From assembly GCF_947179515.1 (NCBI RefSeq), contig NC_067477.1, positions 145,428,465 to 145,492,464 on the forward strand: DNA of 64,000 nucleotides, given 5' to 3'. Position numbers and translations under genes: made by a program. Of this stretch, positions 38,764 through 51,300 are shown in pieces (the stretch's first letter is position 1; the number at the start of each line of letters is the position of its first letter). The notes beneath the pieces are model-generated. The model was not told the DNA's origin. It made no database searches and saw only the letters and a program-made list of their open reading frames with translations. The DNA is from Apodemus sylvaticus. Taxonomy: Eukaryota > Chordata > Mammalia > Rodentia > Muridae.

Positions 38764-40282
38764 TCGAAAAGATTTGGTGTGGCGTGTACGTCTAAAAGTG
38801 TAGCCTCAAAAGAGTACCCACAGGAGAGTTTTCTTTCCTCAAAATTTGTCAGAAAACCACGTTTTAAGTAAATCCCGCATCCTGCGAAATTATATTGTTT
38901 TTCCTTATCAACACGTTGAAACTAGAAAAGCTTTGGTGTTGCGTGTATGCCTAAGCGTGTAGCCTCAAAAGGGAATGCACAGGAGAGTTTTCTCTCGAAG
39001 GAATATGTAAGAATACCACGTTATAAGGAAATATATTGCTGCAGAGTAAAGACAAATACGTACGTATTGGAAACACATTATGAGAAGAAATAACGCATGG
39101 TAAAAATTAGCTTGTATCTCCGAAACAACACATGGAAACTCAAAATGATTTGGTGTGGCATGTACATCTAAACGTGTAGCCTCAAAAGAGAACCCACAGG
39201 AGAATTTTCTTACGTCAAAATTTGTCAGAAAACTACGTTTTAAAGACATCCCGCATCTTGCGAAATTATCTTGTTTTTCCTATTCAACACGTTGTAACTC
39301 GAAAAGCTTTGGTGTTGCGTGTATGTCTAAGCGTGTAGCTTCCAAACAGAACGCACAGGATAGTTTTCTCTCGAAAGAATATGTAAGAATACCACGTTAT
39401 AAGGAAATACAGTGTTGCAGAGTTTAGACAAATACGTACTTATTGGAAACACTTTAGGAGAAGAAATAATGCATCATGCAAAATTAGCTTGTATCTCCTA
39501 AACAACACGTTGTAACTCGACAAGATTTGGTGTGGCGTGTATGTCTAAACGTGTAGCCTCAAAAGAGAACCCACAGGAGAGTGTTCTTTCGTCAAAATTT
39601 GTTAGAAAACCACATTTTAAGGAAATACCGCATCGTGCGAAATTATCTTGTTTTTCCTAAACAACACGTTGTAACTCGAAAAGCTTTGGTGTTGCGTGTA
39701 TGTCTAAGCGTGTAGCCTCAAAAGAGAACACACAGCAGAGTTTTCTTCCGAAAGAATATGTAGGAATACCACGTTATAAGGAAATACAGTGTTGCAGAGT
39801 AAAGACAAATGCATACTTATTGGAAACACTTAAGCTTTACGAGAAGAAATAACACATAGTAAAAATTAGTTTGTATATCCTAAACAACACGTTATAACTC
39901 GAAAGGATTTGGTGTGGCGTGTACGTCTAAACGTGTAGCCTCAAAAGAGAACCCACAGGAGAATTTTGTTTCATCAAAATTTGTCAGAAAACCACGTTTT
40001 AAGGAAATCCCGCATCATGCGAAATTATCTTGTTTTTCCTAAACAACACGTTGTAACTCGAAAAGCTTTGGTGTTGCGTGAATGTCTAAGCGTGTAGCCT
40101 CCAAAGAGAACGCACAGGAGAGTTTTCTCTCGAAAGAATATGTAAGAATACCACGTTATAAGGAAATACAGTGTTGCAGAGTAGAGGCAAATATATACAT
40201 ATTGGAAACACTAAAACTTTACGAGAAGAAATAATTCATCGTTAAAAAATTAGCTTGTATCTGCTAAACAACAAGTTGTAAC

Positions 40283-40507
40283 TCATAAAAGATTTGGTGT
40301 GGCATGTACGTCTAAACGTGTAGCCTCAAAAGAGACCGCACAGGAGAGTTTTCTCCCGAAAGAATATGTAGGAATACTACGTTATAAGGAAATACAGTGT
40401 TGCAGAGTAAAGACAAATACATACTTATTGGAAACACTTAAGCTTTACGAGAAGAAAAAACACATAGTACAATATTAGCTTGTATATCCTAAACAACACG
40501 TTATAAC
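40283..40507 (-). repeat. Chimeric A/B monomer 2 (225 bp)
   Basis: Begins as B (AAAAGATTTGGTGTGGCATG, GTCTAAACGTGTAGCC) and turns into A at AGAGACCGCACAGGAGAG, within the shared GTAGCCTCAAAAGAGA stretch. The switch point differs from that of chimera 1, so it was a separate event. The A part has the CACTTAAGCTTTACG long-subtype mark. Its duplicate is at 43,375-43,599. Confidence 0.9.
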
Positions 40508-41638
40508 TCGAAAGGATTTGGTGTGGTGTGTACTTCTAAACGTTTAGCCTCAAAAGAGAACCCACAGGAGAATTTTCTTTGGTCAAAATTTGTCAGAAAA
40601 CCACGTATTAAGGAAATCTCACTTCGTGCGAAATTATCTTGTTTTTCCTAAACAACACGTTGTGACTCGAAAAGCGTTGGTGCTGTGTGCATGTCTAAGC
40701 GTGTAGCCTCAAAAGAGAACGCACAGGAGACTTTTCTCTAGAAAGAATATGTAAGAATACCACGTTATAAGGAAATACAGTGTTGCAGAGTAAAGACAGA
40801 TACATACATATTGGAAACACTTTACAAGAAGAAGTAATGCATTGTACAAAATTAGCTTGTATTTCCTAAAAAGCACGTTGTAACTCGAAAAGATTTGCTG
40901 TGGCGTGTACGTCTAAACGTGTAGCCTCTAAAGAGAATACACAGGAGAATTTTCTTTGGTCAAAATTTGTCAGAAAACCACATTTTAAGGAAATCCCGCA
41001 TCGTGCGAAATTATCTTGTTTTTCCTAATCAACAAGTTGTAACTCGAAAAGCTTTGGTGTAGCGTGTATGTCTAAGCGTGTAGCCTCAAAAGTGAACGCA
41101 CAGGAGAGTTTTCTCTCGAAAGAATATGTAAGAATACCAAGTTATAAGGAAATACAGTGTTGCAGAATAAAGACAAATACATATGTATTGGAAACAGTTT
41201 ACAAGACGAAATATCGCATCGTATAAAATTAGCTTGTTTCTCCTAAACAACACGTCGTAACTCGAAAAGATTTGGTGTGGCGTGTACGTCTAAACGTGTA
41301 GCCTTATAGGAGAACCCACAAGAGAATTTTCTTTGGTCAAAATTTGTCAGAAAACCACGTTTTAAGGAAATCCCACATCTTGAGAAATTATCTTGTTTTT
41401 CCTAAACAACACGTTGTAACTCGAAAAGCTTTGGTATTGGGTGTATGTCTAAGAATGTAGCCTCAAAAGAGAACGCACAGGAGAGTTTTCTCTCGAAAGA
41501 ATATGTAAGAATACCACGTTATATGGAAAAACAGTGTTGCAGAGTAAAGACAAATATGTACGTATTGGAAACACTTTACGAGAAGAAATAACGCAAAGTA
41601 AAAAATTAGCTTGTAACTCCTGAACAACACGTTGTAAC

Positions 41639-41855
41639 TCGAAAGGATTTGGTGTAGTGTTTACATCTAAAGGTGTAGCCTCAAAAGAGAACCCACAGGA
41701 GAATTTTCTCTCGAAAGAATATGTAAGAATACCACGTTATAAGGAAATACAGTGTGGCAGAGTAAAGACAAATACGTACATAATGGAAGCACTTTATGAG
41801 AGATATAACGCATCTTGCAAAATTAGCTTGTATGTCCTAAACAACACGTTGTAAC
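41639..41855 (-). repeat. Chimeric A/B monomer 1, duplicate copy
   Basis: Copy of the unit at 38,547-38,763, carried along by the 3,092-bp duplication. It contains the one base difference noted between the blocks (position 41,804). Confidence 0.9.
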
Positions 41856-43374
41856 TCGAAAAGATTTGGTGTGGCGTGTACGTCTAAAAGTGTAGCCTCA
41901 AAAGAGTACCCACAGGAGAGTTTTCTTTCCTCAAAATTTGTCAGAAAACCACGTTTTAAGTAAATCCCGCATCCTGCGAAATTATATTGTTTTTCCTTAT
42001 CAACACGTTGAAACTAGAAAAGCTTTGGTGTTGCGTGTATGCCTAAGCGTGTAGCCTCAAAAGGGAATGCACAGGAGAGTTTTCTCTCGAAGGAATATGT
42101 AAGAATACCACGTTATAAGGAAATATATTGCTGCAGAGTAAAGACAAATACGTACGTATTGGAAACACATTATGAGAAGAAATAACGCATGGTAAAAATT
42201 AGCTTGTATCTCCGAAACAACACATGGAAACTCAAAATGATTTGGTGTGGCATGTACATCTAAACGTGTAGCCTCAAAAGAGAACCCACAGGAGAATTTT
42301 CTTACGTCAAAATTTGTCAGAAAACTACGTTTTAAAGACATCCCGCATCTTGCGAAATTATCTTGTTTTTCCTATTCAACACGTTGTAACTCGAAAAGCT
42401 TTGGTGTTGCGTGTATGTCTAAGCGTGTAGCTTCCAAACAGAACGCACAGGATAGTTTTCTCTCGAAAGAATATGTAAGAATACCACGTTATAAGGAAAT
42501 ACAGTGTTGCAGAGTTTAGACAAATACGTACTTATTGGAAACACTTTAGGAGAAGAAATAATGCATCATGCAAAATTAGCTTGTATCTCCTAAACAACAC
42601 GTTGTAACTCGACAAGATTTGGTGTGGCGTGTATGTCTAAACGTGTAGCCTCAAAAGAGAACCCACAGGAGAGTGTTCTTTCGTCAAAATTTGTTAGAAA
42701 ACCACATTTTAAGGAAATACCGCATCGTGCGAAATTATCTTGTTTTTCCTAAACAACACGTTGTAACTCGAAAAGCTTTGGTGTTGCGTGTATGTCTAAG
42801 CGTGTAGCCTCAAAAGAGAACACACAGCAGAGTTTTCTTCCGAAAGAATATGTAGGAATACCACGTTATAAGGAAATACAGTGTTGCAGAGTAAAGACAA
42901 ATGCATACTTATTGGAAACACTTAAGCTTTACGAGAAGAAATAACACATAGTAAAAATTAGTTTGTATATCCTAAACAACACGTTATAACTCGAAAGGAT
43001 TTGGTGTGGCGTGTACGTCTAAACGTGTAGCCTCAAAAGAGAACCCACAGGAGAATTTTGTTTCATCAAAATTTGTCAGAAAACCACGTTTTAAGGAAAT
43101 CCCGCATCATGCGAAATTATCTTGTTTTTCCTAAACAACACGTTGTAACTCGAAAAGCTTTGGTGTTGCGTGAATGTCTAAGCGTGTAGCCTCCAAAGAG
43201 AACGCACAGGAGAGTTTTCTCTCGAAAGAATATGTAAGAATACCACGTTATAAGGAAATACAGTGTTGCAGAGTAGAGGCAAATATATACATATTGGAAA
43301 CACTAAAACTTTACGAGAAGAAATAATTCATCGTTAAAAAATTAGCTTGTATCTGCTAAACAACAAGTTGTAAC

Positions 43375-43599
43375 TCATAAAAGATTTGGTGTGGCATGTA
43401 CGTCTAAACGTGTAGCCTCAAAAGAGACCGCACAGGAGAGTTTTCTCCCGAAAGAATATGTAGGAATACTACGTTATAAGGAAATACAGTGTTGCAGAGT
43501 AAAGACAAATACATACTTATTGGAAACACTTAAGCTTTACGAGAAGAAAAAACACATAGTACAATATTAGCTTGTATATCCTAAACAACACGTTATAAC
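43375..43599 (-). repeat. Chimeric A/B monomer 2, duplicate copy
   Basis: Copy of the unit at 40,283-40,507, carried along by the 3,092-bp duplication. Confidence 0.9.
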
Positions 43600-43607
43600 T
43601 CGAAAGG

Positions 43608-43825
43608 ATTTGGTGTGGTGTGTACTTCTAAACGTTTAGCCTCAAAAGAGAACCCACAGGAGAATTTTCTTTCGTCAAAATTTGTCAGAAAACCACGTAT
43701 TAAGGAAATCTCACTTCGTGCGAAATTATCTTGTTTTTCCTAAACAACACGTTGTGACTCGAAAAGCGTTGGTGCTGTGTGCATGTCTAAGCGTGTAGCC
43801 TCAAAAGAGAACGCACAGGAGAGTT
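43608..43825 (-). repeat. Partial third start of the 3,092-bp block
   Basis: The first 0.2 kb of the block (TGTACTTCTAAACGTTTAGCC, then ATCTCACTTCGTGCG, then AGCGTTGGTGCTGTGTGC) appears a third time. It already shows TTCGTC in place of TTGGTC, and it leaves the pattern at GAGAGTTTTCTCTCG, where the other copies read GAGACTTTTCTCTAG. This marks the template on which the duplication was registered. Confidence 0.82.
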
Positions 43826-44184
43826 TTCTCTCGAAAGAATATGTAAGAATACCACGTTATATGGAAATACAGTGTTGCAGAGTAGAGGCAAATACATATG
43901 TATTGGAAACACTTAAACTTTACGAGAAGAAATAATTCATCGTAAAAAAATTAGCTTGATTCTCCTAAACAACAAGTTGTAACTCAAAAAGATTTGGTGT
44001 GGCGTGTACGTCTAAACGTTTAGCCTTAAAAGAGAACCCACAGGAGAATTTTCTTTCGTCAAAATTTGTCAGAAACCACGTTTTAAGGAAATCCCGCTTC
44101 GTGAGAAATTATCTTGTTTTCCTAAACAACACGTTGTAACTCGAAAAGCTTTGCGGTTGCGTGTATGTCTCAGCGGGTAGCCTC

Positions 44185-47100
44185 AAATGAGAACGCACAG
44201 GAGAGTTTTCTCTCGAAAGAATATGTAAGAATACCACGTTATAAGGAAATACAGTGTTGCAGAGTAAAGACAAATACTTACTTATTGGAAAAACTTTATG
44301 AGAAGAAATAACGCATGGTACAAATTTAGCTTGTATCTCCTAAACAACACGTTGAAACTTAAAAAGATTTGGTGTGGCCTGTACGTCTAAACGTGTAGTC
44401 TCAAAAGAGAACCCATAGGAGAAATTTCTTTTGTCAAAATTTGTCAGAAAACCACGTATTAAGGAAATCCCTCATCGTGCGAAATTATCTTGTTTTTCCT
44501 AAACAACACGTTGTAATGCGAAAAGCTTTGGTGTTGCGTGTATGTCTAAGCGTGTAGCCTCAAAAGAGGACGCACAGGAGAGTTTTCTCTCGAAAGAATA
44601 TGTAAGAATACCACGTTATAAGGAAATACAGTGTTGCAGACTAAAGGCAAATACGTACCTATTGGAAACACTTTACGAGAAGAAATAACGCATCTTACAA
44701 AATTAGCTTGTATCTCCTAAACAACACTTTGTAACTCGAAAAGATTTGGTGGGGCGTGTATGTCTAAACGTGTAGCCTCAAAATAGAACCCACAGGAGAA
44801 TTTTTGTTCGTTAAAATTTGTCAGAAATCCATATTTTAAGGAAATCACTCATCGTGCGAAATTATCTTGTTTTTCCTAAACAACACGTTGTAACTCGAAA
44901 AGCTTTGATGTTGCGTGTATGTCTAAGCGTGTAGCCTCAAAAGAGAACGCACAGGAGAGTTTTCTCTCGAAAGAACATGTAAGAATACCAGATTATAAGG
45001 AAATACAGTTTTGCAGATTAAAGACAAATACGTAGGTATTTGAAACACTCTATGAGAAGAAATAACGCATCGCAAAAAATTAGTTTGTATCTCCTAAACA
45101 ACACGTTGTAACTCGAAAAGATTTGGTGTGGCATGTACGTCTAAACGTGTAGCCTCAAAAGAGAACCCCCAGGAGAATTTTCTTTCCTCAAAATTTGTCA
45201 GAAAACCACTTATTAAGGAAATCCTGCATCGTGCGAAACTATCTTGTTTTTCCTAAACAACACAATGTAACTCGAAAATCTTTGGTGTTGCGTGTATGTC
45301 TAAGCATGTAGCCTCAAAAAAGAACACACAGGAGAGATTTCTCTCGAACGAGTATGTAAGAATACCACGTTATAAGGAAATACATTGTGGCAAATTAAAG
45401 ATAAATACGTTCGTTTTGGAAACACTTAAACTTTACAAGAAGATATAAAGCATCGTAAAAAATTAGCTTGTATCTCCTAAACAACACGTTTTAACTCGAA
45501 AACATTTGGTGTGGCGTGTACGTCTAAACGTTTAGCCTCAAATGAAAACCGACAGGAGAATTTTCTTTCGTCAAAATTTGTCAGAAAACCACGTTTTAAG
45601 GAATTCCTGCATCGTGCGAAATTATCTTGTTTTTCCTAAACAACACATTGTAACTCGAAAAGCTTTGCTGTTGCGTGTATGTCTCAGCGTGTAGCCTCAA
45701 ATGAGAACGCACAGGAGAGTTTTCTCTCGAAAGAATATGTAAGAATACCACGTTATAAGGAAATACAGTCTTGCAGAGTAAAGACAAATACTTACTTATT
45801 GGAAAAAACTTTATGAGAAGAAATAACGCATGGTACAAAATTAGCTTGTATCTCCTAAACAACACGTTTTAACTCGAAAAGATTTGGTGTGGCGTGTACG
45901 TCTAAACATGTAGCCTCAAAAGAGAACCCACAGGAGAATTTTCTTTCGTCAAAATTTGTCAGAAAACCACGTTTTAAGGAAATCCCGCATTGTGCGCAAT
46001 TATCTTGTTTTTCATAAACAAAACATTGTAACTCGAAAAGCTTTGGTGTTGGGTGTATGTGTAAGCGTGTAGCCTCAAAAGAGAATGCACAGGAGAGTTT
46101 TCTCTCGAAAGAATATGTAAGAATACCACGTTATAAGGAAATATATTGCTGCAGAGTAAAGACAAATACATACGTATTGGAAATATATTATGAGAAGAAA
46201 TAACGCATGGTACAAAATTTGCTTGTATCTCCTAAACAACACGTGGTAACTCAAAAAGATTTGGTGTGGCGTGTACGTCTAATTGTGTAGCCTCAAAAGA
46301 GAACCCACAGGAGAATTTTCTTAAGTCAAAATTTGTCAGAAAACCACATTTTAAGTAAATCCCTCATTGTGCGAAATTATCTTGTTTTTCCTAAACAACA
46401 CGTTGTAACTCGAAAAGCTTTGGTGTTGCTTGTATGTCTAAGCGTGTAGCCTCCAAAGAGAACGCACAGTATAGTTTTCTCTCGAAACAATATGTAAGAA
46501 TACCACGTTATAAGGAAATACAGTGTTGCAGAGTATAGACAAATATGTACTTATAGGAAACACTTTACGAGAAGAAATAACGCATCATGCAAAATTAGCT
46601 TGTATCTTCTAAACAACACGTTGTAACTCGAAAAGATTTGGTGTGGAGTGTACGACTAAATGTGTAGCCTCAAAGGAGAACCCACAGGAGAGTTTTCTTT
46701 CGTCAAAATTTGTCAGGAAACCACGTTTTAAGGAAATCCTGCATCGTGCGAAATTATCTTGTTTTTCCTAAACAACATGTTGTAACTCGAAAAGCTTTGG
46801 TGTTGCGTATATGTCTAAGCGTGTAGCCTCAAATGAGAACGCACAGGAGAGTTTTCTCTCGAAAGAATATGTAAGAATACCTCGTTATAAGGAAATACAG
46901 TGTTGCAGAGTAAAGACAAATACTTACTTATTGGAAAAACTTTATGAGAAGAAATAACGCATGGTACAAAATTAGCTTGTATCTCCTAAACAACACGTTG
47001 TAACTCGAAAAGATTTGGTGTGGCGTGTACGTCTAAACATGTAGCCTCAAAAGAGAACCCACAGGAGAATTTTCTTTCATCAAAATTTGTCAGAAAACCA

Positions 47101-48343
47101 CGTTTTAAGGAAATCCCGCATTGTGCGCAATTATCTTGCTTTTCATAAACAAAACATTGTAACTCGAAAAGCTTTGGTGTTGGGTGTATGTGTAAGCGTG
47201 TAGGCTCAAAAGAGAATGCACAGGAGAGTTTTCTCTCGAAAGAATATGTAAGAATACCACGTTATAAGGAAATATATTGCTGCAGAGTAAAGACAAATAC
47301 ATACGTATTGGAAATATATTATGAGAAGAAATAACGCATGGTACAAAATTTCTTGTATCTCCTAAACAACACGTGGTAACTCAAAAAGATTTGGTGTGGC
47401 GTGTACGTCTAAATGTGTAGCCTCAAAAGAGAACCCACAGGAGAATTTTCTCACGTCAAAATTTGTCAGAAAACCACATTTTACATAAATCCCTCATTGT
47501 GCGAAATTATCTTGTTTTTCCTAATCAACACGTTGTAACTCGAAAAGCTTTGGTGTTGCTTGTATGTCTAAGCGTGTAGCCTCCAAAGAGAACGCACAGT
47601 ATAGTTTTCTCTCGAAAGAATATGTAAGAATACCACGTTATAAGGAAATACAGTGTTGCAGAGTATAGACAAATATGTACTTATAGGAAACACTTTATGA
47701 GAAGAAATAACGCATCATGCAAAATTAGCTTGTATCTTCTAAACAACACGTTGTAACTCGAAAAGATTTGGTGTGGCGTGTACGACTAAACGTGTAGCCT
47801 CAAAGGAAAACCCACAGGAGAGTTTTCTTTCGTCAAAATTTGTCAGGAAACCACGTTTTAAGGAAATCCTGCATCGTGCGAAATTATCTTGTTTTTCCTA
47901 AACAACATGTTGTAACTCGAAAAGCTTTGGTGTTGCGTATATGTCTAAGCGTGTAGCCTCAAAAGAGAATGCACAGGAGAGTTTTCTCCCGAAAGAATAT
48001 GTAGAAATACCACGTTATAAGGAAATACAGTGTTGCGGAGTAAAGACAAATACATACTTATTGGAAACACTTAAACTTTACGAGAAGAAATAAAACATAG
48101 TACAAAATTAGCTTGTATATCCTAAACAACACGTTATAACTCGAAAGGATTTGGTGTGGCCTGTACGTCTAAACGTGTAGCCTCAAAAGAGAACCCACAG
48201 GAGAATTTTCTTTTGTCAAAATTTGTCAGAAAACCACGTTTTAAGGAAATCCCGCATCTTGAGCAATTACCTTGTTCTTCCTAAACAACACGTTGTAACT
48301 CGAAACTCTTTGCTGTTGCTTGTATGTCTAAGCCTGTAGCCTC
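44185..48343 (-). repeat. 4.16-kb supra-repeat, copy 1 (4,159 bp, about 11 dimers)
   Basis: Ordered marks recur about 4,159 bp apart: AAATGAGAA at 44,185 and 48,344, GTGTAGTCTCAAAAGAG with CCCATAGGAG, GCAGACTAAAGGCAAATAC (44,641 and 48,800 within it), TTTGATGTTGC-TGTATG, and GAAGATATAAAG with the ACTTAAACTTTAC mark (45,424 and 49,581). The copy includes an internal 1,131-bp three-dimer duplication that the second copy lacks. Confidence 0.85.
45695..47957 (-). repeat. Three-dimer tandem duplication (two units of about 1,131 bp)
   Basis: The series CAAATGAGAACGCACAGG, AATACTTACTTATTGG, TTGTGCGCAATTATCTTG, GGGTGTATGTGTAAGC, GGAAATATATTATGAG, GCTTGTATGTCTAAGCGTG and AAATATGTACTTATAGG occurs twice at an offset of 1,131-1,132 bp, with the joint near 46,826. 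It is the fourth three-dimer duplication found in the window. Confidence 0.88.
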
Positions 48344-51300
48344 AAATGAGAATGCACAGGAGAGTTTTCTCTCGAAAAAATATGTAAGAATACCATGTTA
48401 TAAGGAAATACAGTGTTGCTGAGTAAAGACAAATACTTACTTATTGGAAAAACTTTACGAGAAGAAATAACGCATCGTACAAAATTAGCTTGTATCTCCT
48501 AACCAACACGTTGTAACTTAAAAAGATTTGGTGTGGCCTGTACGTCTTAACGTGTAGTCTCAAAAGAGAACCCATAGGAGAATTTTCTTTGGTCAAAATT
48601 TGTCAGAAAACCACGTATTAAGGAAATCCCTCATCGTGCGAAATTATCTTGTTTTTCCTAAACAACACGTTGTAACGCGAAAAGCTTTGGTGTTGCGTGT
48701 ATGTCTAAGCGTGTAGCCTCAAAAGAGGACTCACAGGAGAGTTTTCTCTCGAAAGAAGATATAAGAATACCACGTTATAAGGAAATACAGTGTTGCAGAC
48801 TAAAGGCAAATACGTACGTATTGGAAACACTTTAGAGAAGAAATAACGCATCGTACAAAATTAGCTTCTATCTCCTAAACAACACGTTGTAACTCGAAAA
48901 GATTGGGTGTGGCATGTACGTCTAAACATGTAGCCTCAAAAAAGAACCCACAGGAGAATTGTTTTTCGTTAAAATTTGTCAGAAAACCATGTTTTAAGGA
49001 AATCACTCATCGTGCGAAATTATCTTTTTTTTTCCTAAACAACATGTTGTAACTCGAAAAGCTTTGATGTTGCTTGTATGTCTAAGCGTGTAGCCTCAAA
49101 AGAGAACGCACAGGAGAGTTTTCTCTCGAAGGAACATGTAAGAATACAACATTATAAGGAAATACAGTTTTGCAGAGTAAAGACAAATACGTATGTATTT
49201 GAAACACTTTATGAGAAGAAATAACGCATCGTAAAAAATTAGTTTGTATCTCCTAAACAACACGTTAACTCGAAAAGATTTGGTGTGGCGTGTACGTCTA
49301 AACATGTAGCCTCAAAAGAGAACACACAGGAGAATTTTCTTTCGTCAAAATTTGTCAGAAAACCACTTATTAAGGAAATCCCACATCGTGCGAAACTATC
49401 TTGTTTTTCCTAAACAACACATTGTAACTCGAAAATCTTTGATGTTGCGTGTATGTCTAAGCATGTAGCCTCAAAAGAGAACGGAAAGGAGAGATTTCTC
49501 TCGAACGAGTATGTAAAAATACCACGTTATAAGGAAATACATTGTGGCAAATTAAAGATACATACGTACCATTTGGAAACACTTAAACTTTACGAGAAGA
49601 TATAAAGTATCGTAAAAAATTAGCTTGTATCTCCTAAACAACACGTTGTAACTCGAAAAGATTTGGTGTGGCGTGTAAGTCTAAACGTGTAGCCTCAAAT
49701 GAAAACCCTCAGAAGAATTTTCTTTCGTCAAAATTTGTCAGAAAACCACGTTTTAAGGAATTCCCGCATCATGCAAAATTATCTTGTTTTTCCTAAACAA
49801 CACGTTCTAACTCGAAATGCTTTGGTGTTGCGTGTATGTCTAAGCGTTTATCCTCAAAAGAGAATGCATAGGAGAGTTTTCTCTCGAAAGAATATGTAAG
49901 AATACCACGTTATAAGGAAATACAGTGTTGCAGAGTAAAGACAAATACTTACTTATTGGAAAAACTTTATGAGAAGAAATAAGGCATGGTACAAAATTAG
50001 CTTGTATATCCTAAACAACACGTTGTAACTCGAAAAGATTTGGTGTGGTGTGTACCTCTAAACGTGTAGCCTCAAAAGAGAACCCACAAGAGAATTTTCT
50101 TTCGTCAAAATTTGTCAGAAAACCACGTTTTAAGGAAATCCCGCATCGTGCGCATTTATCTTGTTTTTCATAAACAAAACATTGTAACTCGAAAATCTTT
50201 GGTGTTGGGTGTGTGTCTAAGCATGTAGCCTCAAAAGAGAATGCACAGGAGAGTTTTCTCTTGAAAGAATATGTAAGAATACCATGTTATAAGGAAATAT
50301 ATTGCTGCAGAGTAAAGACAAATACATACGTATTGGAAACATATTATGAGAAGAAATAACGCATGGTACAAAATTATCTTGTATCTCCTAAACAACACGA
50401 GGTAACTCAAAAAGATTTGTTGTGGCGTGTAGTCTAAATGTGTAGCCTCAAAAGAGAACCCACAGGAGAATTTTCTTACGTCAAAATTTGTCAGAAAATC
50501 ACGTTTTTAGGAAATCCCGCATCTTGCGAAATTATCTTGGTTTTCCTAATCAACACGTTTTAACTCAAAAAGCTTTGGTGTTGCGTGTATGTCTAAGCAT
50601 GTAGCCTCCAAAGAGAACGCACAGGATAGTTTTCTCTCGAAAGAATATGTAAGAATACCACGTTATAAGGAAATACAGTGTTGCAGAGTAAAGACAAATA
50701 TGTATGTATTGGAAACCCTTAAATTTTACGAGATGAAATAAAGCATCGTACAAAATTAGCTTGTATCTCCTAAACAACACGTGGTATCTCGAAAAGATTT
50801 GGTGTGGCCTGTACGTCTAAACGTGTAGCCTCAAAAGAGAACCCACAGGACAATTTTCTTTCGTCTAAATTTGTCAGAAAACCACTTATTACGGAAATCC
50901 CGCATCGTGAGAAATTATCTTGTTCTTCCTAAACAACACGTTGTAACTCAAAAAGCTTTGGTGTTGGGTGTATGTCTAAGCGTGTAGCCCCAAAGGAGAA
51001 CGCACAGGAGAGTTTTCTCTCGAAAGAATATGTAAGTATACCACGTTATAAGGAAATACAGTGTGGCAGAGTAAAGACAAATACGTACGTATCGGAAACA
51101 CTTTATGAGAGAAATAACGCATCTTAAAAAATTAGCTTGTATCTCCTAAACAACACGTTGTAACTCGAAAGGATTTGGTGTGGCATGTACGTCTAAACGT
51201 GTAGTCTCAAAAGAGAACCCACTGGAGAGTTTTCTTTCGTCAATATTTGTCAGAAAACCATGTTTTAATGAAATCCCGCATCGTGCGAAATCATCTTGTT

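Larger units (their letters stand above)
37424..40515 (-). repeat. 3,092-bp segmental duplication, copy 1
   Basis: A block of 16 monomers (seven A, seven B and two chimeric A/B) that is repeated at once, almost without change, at an offset of exactly 3,092 bp. Left of 37,424 the two copies differ (AAAAAATTTGG against AAAGGATTTGG); from ATTTGGTGTGG on they agree. In by-eye comparison I found one base difference (A at 38,712, T at 41,804). It is far more alike than any other pair of blocks in the window, so it is very recent, or an assembly artefact. Confidence 0.93.
40516..43607 (-). repeat. 3,092-bp segmental duplication, copy 2
   Basis: Second, nearly identical copy of the preceding block, in direct tandem with it. 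The T at 41,804 is the one difference I saw. The junction lies in a B monomer in the inverted orientation, at ATTTGGTGTGGTGTGTACTT, and is in register, as expected from unequal crossing-over or replication slippage between homologous monomers. Confidence 0.93.

Noticed and set aside
37424..43607. Calling the 3,092-bp duplication an assembly error outright
   Set aside because: It is in register with monomers, has at least one base difference, and has a diverged third start at 43,608. These fit a real recent event. It is kept as a finding, with the artefact possibility stated.
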